Notes under the pieces: model-generated
Seen by the model: only the letters and a program-made list of their open reading frames with translations
What the model was told of the DNA's origin: nothing
Database searches by the model: none
Source: Crithidia expoeki
Taxonomy: Eukaryota > Euglenozoa > Kinetoplastea > Trypanosomatida > Trypanosomatidae
Direction of reading: 5' to 3'
Length of the DNA stretch: 64,000 nucleotides
Assembly: GCA_900240875.1 (NCBI GenBank)
Contig: OESE01000218.1
Location: 310,001 to 374,000, forward strand
Shown: positions 49,282 to 58,545 of the stretch, piece by piece
How positions within the stretch are numbered: position 1 is the first letter of the stretch
Layout of the letters: each line of letters starts with the position of its first letter
Program-made: the position numbers and the translations under genes

Positions 49282-49971
49282 ATGCCTCCGAAGCGTGCTG
49301 CAATGGCCCAAGCGATCCGTGACGCCTTCACGGAAGACGCGAGTCTCGAGGTGGTTGACCACTGGTCCTCTAAGGCGGTGGCTGATTTGGAAGCACGCGC
49401 GCAGAACGCACACGACGCCCGCGCCGCCATCCTCGCTGCAAACTACACGGTGGATGCCGCCTCCATCGTCCCGCAGAGCGTCATCGCGTCGCTGCGGTCA
49501 TACCAGGAGCACCTGCACGACATCTTCCGCTCCGCCGAAACGATTCGCACCGTCATCGCGTGCCGCATCCCGGAGCTGAAGGCGGAGGACAACCTTGGTG
49601 TGGAAGTGCAGATGGCAGTGTTAAAGATGGTCGACTCGCTGGAGGGAAAGGTCATGGGCAACGGTGGTGACAAGGACGGGGGGTCGCCGGGCGTAAGCGG
49701 CATGTACGCTGCCCGCGAGTACCTCACCGCCCGTGGCGCCGCCGAGGACAAGATTCTGGGCAAGGCCGGCGACGATGACAAGAAAACTAAGTCGGCGGCG
49801 CCGTCGGTTCTCCTGGAGCTACAACAAATTGACGCGGATGCGCTGTTGAAGCTGGAACTGAGCGCGACGCAGGTGGCCACGTCAATTCGTGCCTTGATCA
49901 ACGCCTACGCGCTGAACTGGAAGAAGCTGATTCAGCCACGCAGCGGCGCTGGCGACAAGAGCATCAGCTAA
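49282..49971 (+). CDS. PA26: Proteasome activator PA26
   Basis: A 229-residue protein closely matching Trypanosoma brucei PA26, the kinetoplastid member of the 11S (PA28/REG) activators. Shared stretches include the M-P-P-K-R-A-A N-terminus, E-T-I-R-T-V-I-A-x-R-I-P-E, D-N-L-G-V near residue 108, the activation-loop region M-Y-A-x-R-E-Y-L near 147, L-L-E-L-x-Q-I-D-A-D near 183, and A-L-N-W-K-K-L-I-Q-P-R near the C-terminus. PA26 forms a heptameric ring that docks on the 20S proteasome through its C-termini and opens the gate without ATP. The loop between helices (about 127-140) is Gly/Asp-rich and disordered, as in the known protein. Length and both ends fit, so the start is secure. The match was recalled, not searched. 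Confidence 0.95.
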   Translation: MPPKRAAMAQAIRDAFTEDASLEVVDHWSSKAVADLEARAQNAHDARAAILAANYTVDAASIVPQSVIASLRSYQEHLHDIFRSAETIRTVIACRIPELKAEDNLGVEVQMAVLKMVDSLEGKVMGNGGDKDGGSPGVSGMYAAREYLTARGAAEDKILGKAGDDDKKTKSAAPSVLLELQQIDADALLKLELSATQVATSIRALINAYALNWKKLIQPRSGAGDKSIS

Positions 49972-50696
49972 AACTGTTGAGAAGGCAGGTCTGGACCACA
50001 GTACATGTTGTCACACCCAATGACGTGATGTACACTCCACAACCTCCTTTACACCATGACTATCAGTATTATCACGTACCTTTTTTTTTTTTTTTGACTC
50101 CTACAACCGCCAGTGTAGTGGCTCTCAATTGTACCTTGCTTCTGCCTCCCCCCCCTTTCTTTCTACTATTCTGCACATGGGGGTAGCGTCGGTGTGTGTT
50201 CGTGTGAAAAAAAGAATGACTGAGGCGCTGCCCTATCTCTCTTGGGCTCACGCACTTGTTTTGCACCTGTTATTGGGTTGTAACTCATTCGTTCTCCCTG
50301 CAGAGGAGAGAAAATGCTCGTGCCCAATAAGAAAAAGTCCTGCCTTTTGGGCGACGTAATCGAGTGATGGCAGAAATAAATGAAGAGTATTATCCAATTC
50401 ACGCACCCGACTTAATATGCCGCAAGAAGCTTGCGCGCAAATTCAACGAAGAATGTCGTCGATGTTGTTGCTTTTTTATACGCTCGCCAATTCTACTCGC
50501 TCCCTTCCTGTTTTACACATTCCCTCTCCCCCCCCCTATGTTTAACGAACACCAAGAACAACTGTCAAGGTCATTTTATTTTTTTGGACTTGGCCCCCCC
50601 CCTTTTCATATCCCACCGTACACACGCATCGAGGTATTAGGGTACTATAACTTATACATTTTTCCCCCTCTCCTTCCTCTTAGCACCACACAAATA
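49972..50696 (+). other. Intergenic region with several C/T tracts and a strong acceptor
   Basis: Homopolymeric T (about 50081-50095) and C runs (about 50149-50156, 50528-50536 and 50595-50603) are frequent. The last tract (about 50659-50680) ends in TAG with AG at 50682-50683, just 13 bases before the AMPK gamma start. An open frame continuous with that gene extends upstream through this tract but is non-coding in character. Confidence 0.5.
50657..50683 (+). promoter_or_regulatory. Predicted trans-splice acceptor of the AMPK gamma gene
   Basis: A nearly pure pyrimidine tract is followed directly by AG. It decides the start: the ATG at 50697 is the first ATG downstream, so upstream in-frame codons are outside the mature message. 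Confidence 0.6.
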
Positions 50697-52163
50697 ATGT
50701 CCACCTTTGAGGTGCAGCATTCCTACCTCCCCGCGAGCTGGACCAATACCAGCTACCACGCCGGCTCCTCTCTTCTGGAAGCCGGTTACAAACCATCTGA
50801 AGACGAATGTGGCATCCTCGCTGCCCCGATCGCGGCCTTCCTGCGCAACTGCAGTTGCTACGACATGCTGGGCGTTTCGACGCAGGTCGTCGTCCTCGAC
50901 GTCCAGGCGCCGCTGTCGGTTGCCTTCATAGCCGCACAGGAGACGCGTATCCAAAGCTGCGTTTTGTGGGACCCACGCAAGCGCCAGTACGTCGGCGTTC
51001 TCACCTCCACGGACTACATCTGCATTCTCCTCTACTGCCAGGCGCACCCGCGCGAAGCAGATGCGGTGGCGTCGTGGACGATTGAGCGCTGGTGCAATGT
51101 GAGGGAGTCGCTGGGTCTAGGAAAGCCGAAAGAGAAGACGCCTGAGGGCACCGCCCCCAAGAGCGTTATGGTTGTGTGCAAGACAGACTCTTCGCTGCAC
51201 GACTGCCTGCTCAAGATGCGTGAGTACCAGGTCCGCCGCATTGTGGCCCTGGCTGAGAAGGAAGGCGAAGACTTCAGTCTCGTCGGGATGATGGACGTGG
51301 AGCAAATCGTCGAGTACCTCGGCGTGATGTTTTTCCACATTGAGAAGGCAGGCGGCACCCTAGGCGGGGCGGGCGGCGTGAACACGTCGAACAACAGCAT
51401 AACCGGCAGCACGACGGGGGTCGCGGCGCCACATCGCACTACCTCCACCATCTCCAACACAGGAGGCGGGACGGGCGATGACACGATGGCGCGCAGCGTG
51501 AACAGCAACGTCGGAACCAACCCCGTGATGACGCCATCGCGCCGCAACAGCAGCCGCCACTCCAACCGTGAGTTCGAGGACGAGGACGACCCGACGGGAG
51601 TGTTCGCCCTCGGGGAGGCCTATGTGCTGCCGCCCTACGTCGCTTCTATCATCACGCAGGCGGAGGCGGCCGGAGCCAATGGCTCCGGCGGTGTAGCGCT
51701 CGCCTCCGACATGCGCGTTGGTCCGTACAGCTCCATCTTCGATATCCCGTTCATGTACGTGCCGACCGTCGGCGTCCACCGCCGGCGCGCAATCTCCGTG
51801 ACTATGGACCACAGACTTAGTGACGCCCTGACGATGATGCTAGACAACAATATCGAGAGCATTGCGGTGTGTGCGCCGAAGGAGGGTACCATCGTCGACG
51901 TCATCAGTCGCAGTGACCTGCTGCGCATGGAGAACCAAGGCGTTTACGACACACAGCTAACAGTGCGTGAGGCACTGGCGAGCAAGATTAGCGACCATGT
52001 CTTTGTGTTCTATGAAAAGGACACTCTGCGTGAGGTTTTCTCTCACTTTGTGCGTCGCCGCGTGAAGGAGTTGTTTATGGTGGACCCAGACACGGGACGC
52101 CTCCTGGGACAGCTGAATGTTGCTGAGTTTGTGTATTTTCTGGTTTTCGGACAGGCGTCGTGA
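50697..52163 (+). CDS. AMP-activated protein kinase gamma subunit (four CBS motifs)
   Basis: A 488-residue protein with four CBS motifs, the layout of AMPK gamma/SNF4: CBS1 about 57-113 (ending G-V-L-T-S-T-D-Y), CBS2 about 155-208 (L-V-G-M-M-D-V-E-Q), CBS3 about 364-411 (D-V-I-S-R-S-D-L-L) and CBS4 about 422-485 (L-G-Q-L-N-V-A-E-F). The ribose-contacting Asp is present in CBS1 and CBS3; CBS4 has Glu at that place. The two pairs form Bateman modules that bind AMP/ADP/ATP and tune the kinase. A Ser/Thr/Gly/Asn-rich insertion of about 90 residues plus further linker separates CBS2 from CBS3, longer than in mammals or yeast. AMPK complexes in trypanosomes take part in energy sensing and stage differentiation. 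The start follows the acceptor at 50682-50683. Confidence 0.88.
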   Translation: MSTFEVQHSYLPASWTNTSYHAGSSLLEAGYKPSEDECGILAAPIAAFLRNCSCYDMLGVSTQVVVLDVQAPLSVAFIAAQETRIQSCVLWDPRKRQYVGVLTSTDYICILLYCQAHPREADAVASWTIERWCNVRESLGLGKPKEKTPEGTAPKSVMVVCKTDSSLHDCLLKMREYQVRRIVALAEKEGEDFSLVGMMDVEQIVEYLGVMFFHIEKAGGTLGGAGGVNTSNNSITGSTTGVAAPHRTTSTISNTGGGTGDDTMARSVNSNVGTNPVMTPSRRNSSRHSNREFEDEDDPTGVFALGEAYVLPPYVASIITQAEAAGANGSGGVALASDMRVGPYSSIFDIPFMYVPTVGVHRRRAISVTMDHRLSDALTMMLDNNIESIAVCAPKEGTIVDVISRSDLLRMENQGVYDTQLTVREALASKISDHVFVFYEKDTLREVFSHFVRRRVKELFMVDPDTGRLLGQLNVAEFVYFLVFGQAS

Positions 52164-52973
52164 GCTTCGACTTGCACTGCGCGTACACGGCTATGTGAAA
52201 GACTCTCGCGTACATTACAATAGTGTAGTTCTTGAGAATGGGTTTCTGTGGTTGTTTTTGAACACTATTGTGAACGTAAGTGTGCACACGAGTTGCCAAC
52301 GCCTACCCTGAGAACAACCAGTGATGGCGCGCCGGCGCCACCTTTTTGTTGAGGCTCACTCTTCCAGGAAGCAACGGAGCTTTTGAAACTGACTTTTTGT
52401 TCCACTGTTCTTTTACATGTTAGGCCTCCTCGAGCAATTCTGTCTCTGTGCTGTAGTGTGTACGTTTGTCTAATTTTGTTGTTGTTGTGCTCTTCAGACA
52501 TTTTTATCAGCTTTTTTTCCCCTGATCTTTTCCGTTCGATCGGGTTGTGTTGTAACACTTAAACCGACCCTTTTGCTTTCGCTAGCCCTCTTCGCTTACC
52601 TCCATTGTTTTAGTGTTTTCTACACACGAACTGAATGACATCAAGCCCTTTATCGAGGAGAAAGACGTCAGTTGATACACTACTGTACCTGTCCTATTAA
52701 GAACGTAAAAGCAACGTTTGATTATTCCGCTTTGTTTGCGTACCGAAGAACCTCACAGAAACTATTAGCGCAATTTCCGAAAATGACCGCGTGTTTTTCC
52801 ACTGCTTTTGACGGGACACGATGCGTTTTATAATTAGAGATACCTGTCCTTCTTCCTGATTGCCCTCTCAGTAACAAGGTGTCCTCCTTGTCCCTTCTTT
52901 GAATGACACTCTCAGCTAAAGAAACGGTTTCAAACCATTGAAAGCCCACTCGCGCGTAGTTGCAAAGTACAAA
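52164..52973 (+). other. Intergenic region, 0.81 kb
   Basis: No gene is visible. T-rich segments occur near 52380-52425 and 52495-52530. A pyrimidine stretch at about 52882-52900 with AG at 52914-52915 is a possible acceptor for the following gene. Confidence 0.45.
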
Positions 52974-54557
52974 ATGCGACGTATGCCGTCACGCAACGCA
53001 GCCGCGCTCGCCAGTTCTCGCCGTAGTTTTTACGCGGGCTTGGTGCAGCCGTCTAGCGTCCTCCGCGCCTCACGGGTGGAAAAGCACTGGTTTCGCTCTG
53101 TGGCAGCCGAGAACCGTCAACGGGTGTCACGAAATGCTTCGCGGTTCGCGCGGCGCAACCGACCCTCCACCACAACTCACGACATCACCGCCGCATTGCG
53201 AGGTGATGCAGCGAACAGGTCGGAGACCACCGCCACCGCCCCGTTAGCCCTCCCACCCCTGCGTTGTCCTGGCGGCCCTCGTGTAAAAGCCGAAGGGATC
53301 AAGCAGCTCTACAAGGTCCCTCACGCCGGCTACCTCGCCAAGTACGACCAGCGCTTCATGCTCAATCTAAAACTAACGCACCAGCTGGTCAGCTACCTGA
53401 GCCGCACCACGCTTACCACACCGGACAAGGTGCTGGTGGAACTTGGACCCGGCGTGGGCTCGCTCACGCGCAGCTTGCTCACCCGCCCGTGTGTTGGCGT
53501 TCTCGGCATTGAGATAGACGAGCGCTTCAACCCGCATTTGGAGCAGATCCGCAGCCACACGAACAATAAGTTTCAATGGGTCAACGCGGATGTACTCAGG
53601 GTAGATGAGCTGCAGCTACTTTCGGCAGCGTTTCCACGCTTCGTTCAGGCCAACATACGACGTCCGCCTGGAATGGCAGGAATAGGCGAAACCAGCAAAC
53701 GCAGTGACCCGAGCGGCTTTGACGTTGGGGCCGGCGGTGATGGACTAAATGACGGCGACGGCTTCGAGGGCTCACCGCTGCGTTCCGCGCAGCGCGAGCG
53801 ACTTCTGCGCAAGCGTCAGGCACGGGCTCCATTCCAGCACGGCGAAGCGACACGCCGCGGAGACGAGCACAACGGAGACTCGAAGTGGAGCGCGTCGCCC
53901 AACCCCGCCTTCGACATTACCGATCAGTGGTGGTCGAACGGGAACGCGAAAGTGGAGGTGATTGCCAATTTGCCGTTTGAAATCATCACCGAGTTACTCA
54001 TGCGGTACGCCGAGGACTGCGCGCTGCACCGCGGCATCTTCACGTTTGGCCGGGTCCCAGTTCACGTCTTCACCCAGCGCGAGGTCGCCGAGCGTATTTT
54101 AGCTCCGTCTGGCTCCGTAGAGTTCAGCCGCCTCTCGGTGCTGTCACAGTGTTTTTTCCACGTGCGGCTGAAGCAAACCTTTGTGGACAAGACCTACTAT
54201 CCTCGGACGGAGGTGGAGGGTGCGATGCTGACGCTGGAGCCGCGCACCACACCGCTCGCCAAAGGACTGGATGCCTCTACGCTCATTCACTTTACGAATC
54301 TGCTGATGAAACCGGGGATGCGCGGGGCCACGGTGCACAAGTCCCTCACGAAGTTTGCGCCACCCGAGCTGGTCCAGTACATGTTGCAGGAGCTGCGCAT
54401 GGATGGTGCCATGACGGTGCTGGATTTGTCGGTGATCGAGGTGACAAGAATGGCCTCGCTCTGGCAACAGTTCTTGACTGCCTCACAACAGCAGCAACGG
54501 ACTGATCATCATCAGCAGTCACCGCAGACAGAGGAACGCGAAGAGAACCCTTCTTAA
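52974..54557 (+). CDS. Mitochondrial rRNA adenine dimethyltransferase, TFB1M/KsgA family
   Basis: A 527-residue protein. The first 90 residues are Arg/Ser/Ala-rich with few acidic residues, typical of a mitochondrial presequence. The methyltransferase begins near residue 105 with an F-M-L-N family opening; SAM motif I is V-E-L-G-P-G-V-G-S-L-T near 154, followed by I-E-I-D-E-R near 181 (acidic ribose-binding position), V-N-A-D-V-L near 203, and motif IV N-L-P-F at about 334 in place of the commoner NLPY. An insertion of about 110 Gly/Asp/Arg-rich residues sits between these last two. The C-terminal helical domain follows to about 500. KsgA/Dim1/TFB1M enzymes dimethylate two adenines in the 3'-terminal hairpin of small-subunit rRNA and act as assembly factors. 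A TFB1M homologue is known in the maturing mitochondrial small subunit of trypanosomes, which fits. The first in-frame ATG was used. Confidence 0.87.
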   Translation: MRRMPSRNAAALASSRRSFYAGLVQPSSVLRASRVEKHWFRSVAAENRQRVSRNASRFARRNRPSTTTHDITAALRGDAANRSETTATAPLALPPLRCPGGPRVKAEGIKQLYKVPHAGYLAKYDQRFMLNLKLTHQLVSYLSRTTLTTPDKVLVELGPGVGSLTRSLLTRPCVGVLGIEIDERFNPHLEQIRSHTNNKFQWVNADVLRVDELQLLSAAFPRFVQANIRRPPGMAGIGETSKRSDPSGFDVGAGGDGLNDGDGFEGSPLRSAQRERLLRKRQARAPFQHGEATRRGDEHNGDSKWSASPNPAFDITDQWWSNGNAKVEVIANLPFEIITELLMRYAEDCALHRGIFTFGRVPVHVFTQREVAERILAPSGSVEFSRLSVLSQCFFHVRLKQTFVDKTYYPRTEVEGAMLTLEPRTTPLAKGLDASTLIHFTNLLMKPGMRGATVHKSLTKFAPPELVQYMLQELRMDGAMTVLDLSVIEVTRMASLWQQFLTASQQQQRTDHHQQSPQTEEREENPS

Positions 54558-54711
54558 GGCGTTGACTTTATCGATGCCTCTTCCACAGCTTCACCACAGT
54601 ACCCGCCCGCAAACCTCGTTCGCTAGATAATCACCGCCAACGCAAGAACAATTATAGCCGTTTGCAAACGGACGCTTAAATCTTCACATTCCCGTGCCTC
54701 GAACCGATTGG

Positions 54712-54742
<31 letters not shown>

Positions 54743-55222
54743 AAAGTGTGACGACAGCCGCTCATGATTATCACAAACACGTTCTTTAATGCGTTTCTTG
54801 TGACCAGTTTAGCGCTTTAAAAAGACCCGTGTAGTCTCAACTATGCATGTGCTACCAGAGGTAAGCAGATCAGCACAACTGCCGTCCTCCACCATCGCAC
54901 CAACTTTTTTTATTGATCAACACTCACCCCTGTTAGATCAACGAAGAGAAACTCACAACTATTAGTGTCCTTTTTGTTGTTGCCCCACGCCGTTGTCTTG
55001 CTCTATCTCTCCCCCTGTACTCTCTGGATTTCAACTAGCAGCTTTCCTCGAAGCAACATACATTGCCTACACATCAGAACAAAACGAAAAACTACCTGAG
55101 CCCGATCAGATTTTGTCCATTTCCCTGCTTACTTTCAGGAAGTTGATCATCAGTGCCTTTTCGTTGCTGCCCCTACCTTCCCCTGTAGAAACTCAGAATA
55201 TTGAAAACCCGTTCTCTGCACC
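54558..55222 (+). other. Intergenic region with TA repeat and splice acceptor
   Basis: It holds an (AT)n repeat at 54712-54739. A pyrimidine tract at about 55155-55185 with AG at 55187-55188 is the likely acceptor, 35 bases before the next ATG. No gene is seen. Confidence 0.5.
54712..54739 (+). repeat. (AT)n microsatellite
   Basis: An uninterrupted AT dinucleotide repeat of 14 units lies in the presumed 3' UTR of the TFB1M gene. Confidence 0.85.
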
Positions 55223-57982
55223 ATGTCCTACGCACAGCGACACCACATGAGGCTGGAACTGCACCAGAACACTCTTGACCCCACTTCCAACGGCTCTGAG
55301 CTCTCTCCCCCAGGGTGCACCCCTCCTCGCAAAAGCGGAGGAGCCGCAGCAGCAGCGGCATCGACGCACGGCGACCGCTCATCAGGCGGTTCTCGTGTTA
55401 ATAACGTTGGTACACATCAGCGAAGCACCTCGTCGCTGTTGCACGCCACCGCCGCCCACATTCAGCATGGACACGCCACCGGCATCGACATCGCCGCCTG
55501 GAGTGAGGCCACATACAACGCGGTGGGTGGCGAGCGTCAGCCTTTCCAGGTTCTGCAACACACCCCACCAAAGAATGAGCCTCCGCGACTGAAAGCAAGC
55601 CGCAAGCAGTTTGCCTCACCGCACGTTTCCGCAACGGCGTCGGAGGCAAACCATCCCGTGCCGGTCACTCTGCCAATCGTCGTAAGCAGCAACAGCCCCG
55701 ATGCGGCGAGCAAGCAAGAGGTGGCACCGACAAAAGATGCGTTGGCAACGGACCTGCACACCGGCAGCGAAAACCAACCCTCGACTGGTACTGCGGCGGC
55801 CGTAGAGAAAGGTCCTGCGCCGCAGTCTCAGCCGCAAGCCGAAGCGAAAGGCGACGCCACCGCGATGAGCGAGATGTCTCCATCCCCCATCCCCGTTTCA
55901 CACCAGCCGTCGCAGCCGCAGGCAGCGCCACTGCCACCGCCGCCGTTGTTTGCGGATTCATCGTCGACGGCGTCCTCCGCACGCGCGTCGACGTCGCTGT
56001 GGCCCTCCTCGGAGACTTTTACAGCGCGTCTGCGCAACATCATGGAAACCCGCCAGCAAATCGAAGCACTGGTGCAGAAACAGCGCGAGGACGAGGAGGA
56101 GTTGGCACACGCCATCGCTACGCTCGACGGTCAGTCCCAGCTCCACCAATCGCCGAACTCAGCCACAGTCGCCGCCAAGGTTGGCTGTCAAGCCTACGAG
56201 CAAGTTTTGATGGAGCGCGACGCCGCTTTTGCCGCGCTGCGTGAGTTTAAGGAAAAAGGTAACGCTATTGTACACCACCTGTACGACACGGTGAAGTCCC
56301 AGCAGGAGCAATCGCTGGAACTGGTGGCCACCGTGGAAGCGCTCAAGAAGGCCAACAAACGACTCAAGGAAGCAGTGAGTAGCGGCAACTCTGGTGCTTG
56401 TGGCAGCGCCCGCACAGGCGACTACGCTGCCGCCCCAGCAGTTCCAGGCACGGTGGCGGAGTTGCAGCAGAAAGTTGCGACGCAGCGACGCGTCATAGAA
56501 CAAATGGACCAACTCATGCAGAACGCAGATCGCATGCTGCTCACGATGCGGGCCCGCGTTGAGGCGGCTGAGCGTCGCGCCGCGTCCTCCGCAGCGCCGC
56601 TCGATCGTCGCCAGCTGCCCCCGCTGCCGAAAACCCACAGCAGTGGCGCCGTACGCTCTGTGGGTATCCTGAACGCCGCCGCGGTCGCAACGCCTGACGC
56701 TGTAGCCGCCGTCGAGCGCCTTGCCGAGCGGTACTCAGATGATCAGGACGTCGCTATCGTCGCCGCGCAGCAGCAGCTGTTGCTGGAGCGTATCGCCCAG
56801 TTGCGCCAGTCACTGAGACGGGAAGAGGCGCAGCGGCTGCATCTCGAGGAGGTCTACGGTGCAACGTCGGAGGAAACAGCGCGCAACGTGGCGCTGCTAG
56901 AGGAGCGCCTGCAGCGCGCCGAGAACCCTCGCGGCGTGCCGTTTTCGAGTGGCGTCAACAATGCGTCTGCCCTGCGGCACGAACTCCACACGTTACTGGA
57001 AGAGAACGGGAAGGAAGAAGACAAAGACGCGAACGAGGCGGCAACGCCACAAGTAGACGAGAAGAAAAAAGAAGAAAAAAAGAGGGTCCAGGAGCAGGAG
57101 GAGGAGGAGCGGCCGCCCACGCCGTCCCACGCGTCATCACACGCGTCGTCACGTTCGTCGACCCCGACGCGCACCCTCTTCACCGCCGTCAGCGTCGGCG
57201 ACATCAACACCACAACGGTGGCAAACGACGCTACCGACGGGGCTGCTGGTGCTGCAATTACGAGGATAGGAGTGGCGGCACTCACCAACAGCACCGACAC
57301 GGCCATCCTGCCAGTCCATGAAAACGCTGCAGAGGCGGGAGACCCGGACCAACCGTCCCTTGGAACCTCTCCAAAGAAGGATGCGTCGCCGCTGCCACGC
57401 CACCAGCAAGCTCAGGGACCTCAACAACGTCGCACACTCCTTAGCCAGCGTCGTAGCGCAAGCAACCACGACCAACGTGATGGCGCAGCTGTAGCGGCAG
57501 CAGTGTCGGCAAAGGTCCCACTCGGTATCCCTGTGCCAGACGCGTCAAGCCTCGGCAACTCGCTGCGTCGCTCCTTCAACTCCCGCTCCTCAAGCGCCAG
57601 CCGCAGGATTGTTGACTTCCGCCCGGCAACAGCCACTGTTGACGCAACCAGTCGCGGCCTGGACAGTATGAGTGATGTCGAAGAACAAGAAGAAACGGTG
57701 GACGTGGACGGCGAGGATGTAGAAGTGAACGGGAAGAACGCCACCAACAGTAACAACAAGAGCAGTAACAGCGACAGCAACAATCGTTCCTCCGGCATCA
57801 CGGGTGTGACACCGACAATTACGCCCACCGCCATCCACTCAGCCACCTCGCCGCTGCCGGACACGTCGACTTCGGCTGAGCTATCCGCCAAGCGGCAACA
57901 ACGACTGTACCAGCAGAAGGAGGAACTAGACAGGCTGGAGGCGGACGTAGCGAACGTGGTGCGCTCCCTCGACGTCGAATAG
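55223..57982 (+). CDS. Coiled-coil protein, unknown function
   Basis: A 919-residue protein that I do not recognise. The first 260 residues are low-complexity (Ala, Ser, Pro, Gln). Helical segments with heptad-like spacing and high Glu/Gln/Leu/Arg content follow: about 270-305, 325-390 (with L-V-A-T-V-E-A-L-K-K-A-N-K-R-L-K-E-A-V), 412-458 and 505-575. Then comes a highly charged E/K/D run near 590-632, a Ser/Thr-rich region with Asn/Ser repeats near 840-860, and a final short coiled coil ending in L-D-R-L-E-A-D-V-A-N-V-V-R-S-L. Such proteins in trypanosomatids are often cytoskeletal, basal body or flagellar, but there is no localisation evidence here. No membrane segment or enzyme motif. The start is the first ATG after the acceptor at 55187-55188. 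Confidence 0.75.
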   Translation: MSYAQRHHMRLELHQNTLDPTSNGSELSPPGCTPPRKSGGAAAAAASTHGDRSSGGSRVNNVGTHQRSTSSLLHATAAHIQHGHATGIDIAAWSEATYNAVGGERQPFQVLQHTPPKNEPPRLKASRKQFASPHVSATASEANHPVPVTLPIVVSSNSPDAASKQEVAPTKDALATDLHTGSENQPSTGTAAAVEKGPAPQSQPQAEAKGDATAMSEMSPSPIPVSHQPSQPQAAPLPPPPLFADSSSTASSARASTSLWPSSETFTARLRNIMETRQQIEALVQKQREDEEELAHAIATLDGQSQLHQSPNSATVAAKVGCQAYEQVLMERDAAFAALREFKEKGNAIVHHLYDTVKSQQEQSLELVATVEALKKANKRLKEAVSSGNSGACGSARTGDYAAAPAVPGTVAELQQKVATQRRVIEQMDQLMQNADRMLLTMRARVEAAERRAASSAAPLDRRQLPPLPKTHSSGAVRSVGILNAAAVATPDAVAAVERLAERYSDDQDVAIVAAQQQLLLERIAQLRQSLRREEAQRLHLEEVYGATSEETARNVALLEERLQRAENPRGVPFSSGVNNASALRHELHTLLEENGKEEDKDANEAATPQVDEKKKEEKKRVQEQEEEERPPTPSHASSHASSRSSTPTRTLFTAVSVGDINTTTVANDATDGAAGAAITRIGVAALTNSTDTAILPVHENAAEAGDPDQPSLGTSPKKDASPLPRHQQAQGPQQRRTLLSQRRSASNHDQRDGAAVAAAVSAKVPLGIPVPDASSLGNSLRRSFNSRSSSASRRIVDFRPATATVDATSRGLDSMSDVEEQEETVDVDGEDVEVNGKNATNSNNKSSNSDSNNRSSGITGVTPTITPTAIHSATSPLPDTSTSAELSAKRQQRLYQQKEELDRLEADVANVVRSLDVE

Positions 57983-58545
57983 TGTGCCTACGCGGTGCGC
58001 CATTTTTTGTTGTTTCCTTTTCGTGCGTGAGAAAGTTGTTACCTATCGTTAATTACTACTGGTTCTCCACTATAACCGAAAAAAAAGAAATGAATTGGTG
58101 AGGTGGAACCCGCGACCCACAGAACGGAGACGTTTTTGTTTCTTTTGTTTTCCTTCCTGTTGCCATTTGCCGCCTGTATTAGTCAACAGCTTGACTTCGG
58201 CCTTTTATCGCGTTTGAAGCAGCAAAAAGAGAGCGACTTACCGCCAAGGAGCTGTCAAGTTGTTTAAGCACGTCACATATCAAAACTAATCGAAGCTTCG
58301 AAAGCGACGCCGCACAGCCCGGGCCTACATTTTCATGAGTGGCGGTTGCGCGTCACATCCTCCACCAGATCGACAAACGGAAGAAAAGTCTCGGTCGGCG
58401 ATCGTTATTGATAGCCGAATCACTCGGCGCTAATTAGACGTTAGTTGCATGTGTTCCGCTTTTCTTCCCTTTCCGTTATATTGCTCTCTTTGGCAAAGGA
58501 ACGCTTATACAAAAAAGAAAGCCCAACAAGCTTTTGCCGCCAGGT
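57983..58545 (+). other. Intergenic region with splice acceptor
   Basis: AT-rich spacer without a gene. A pyrimidine tract at about 58455-58490 with AG at 58497-58498 is the likely acceptor; there is no ATG between it and the start at 58546. Confidence 0.5.

Noticed and set aside
50364-50696. In-frame upstream extension of the AMPK gamma protein
   Set aside because: It begins at GTG and runs through C/T tracts and past the splice acceptor at 50682-50683. The extra residues have no CBS similarity.
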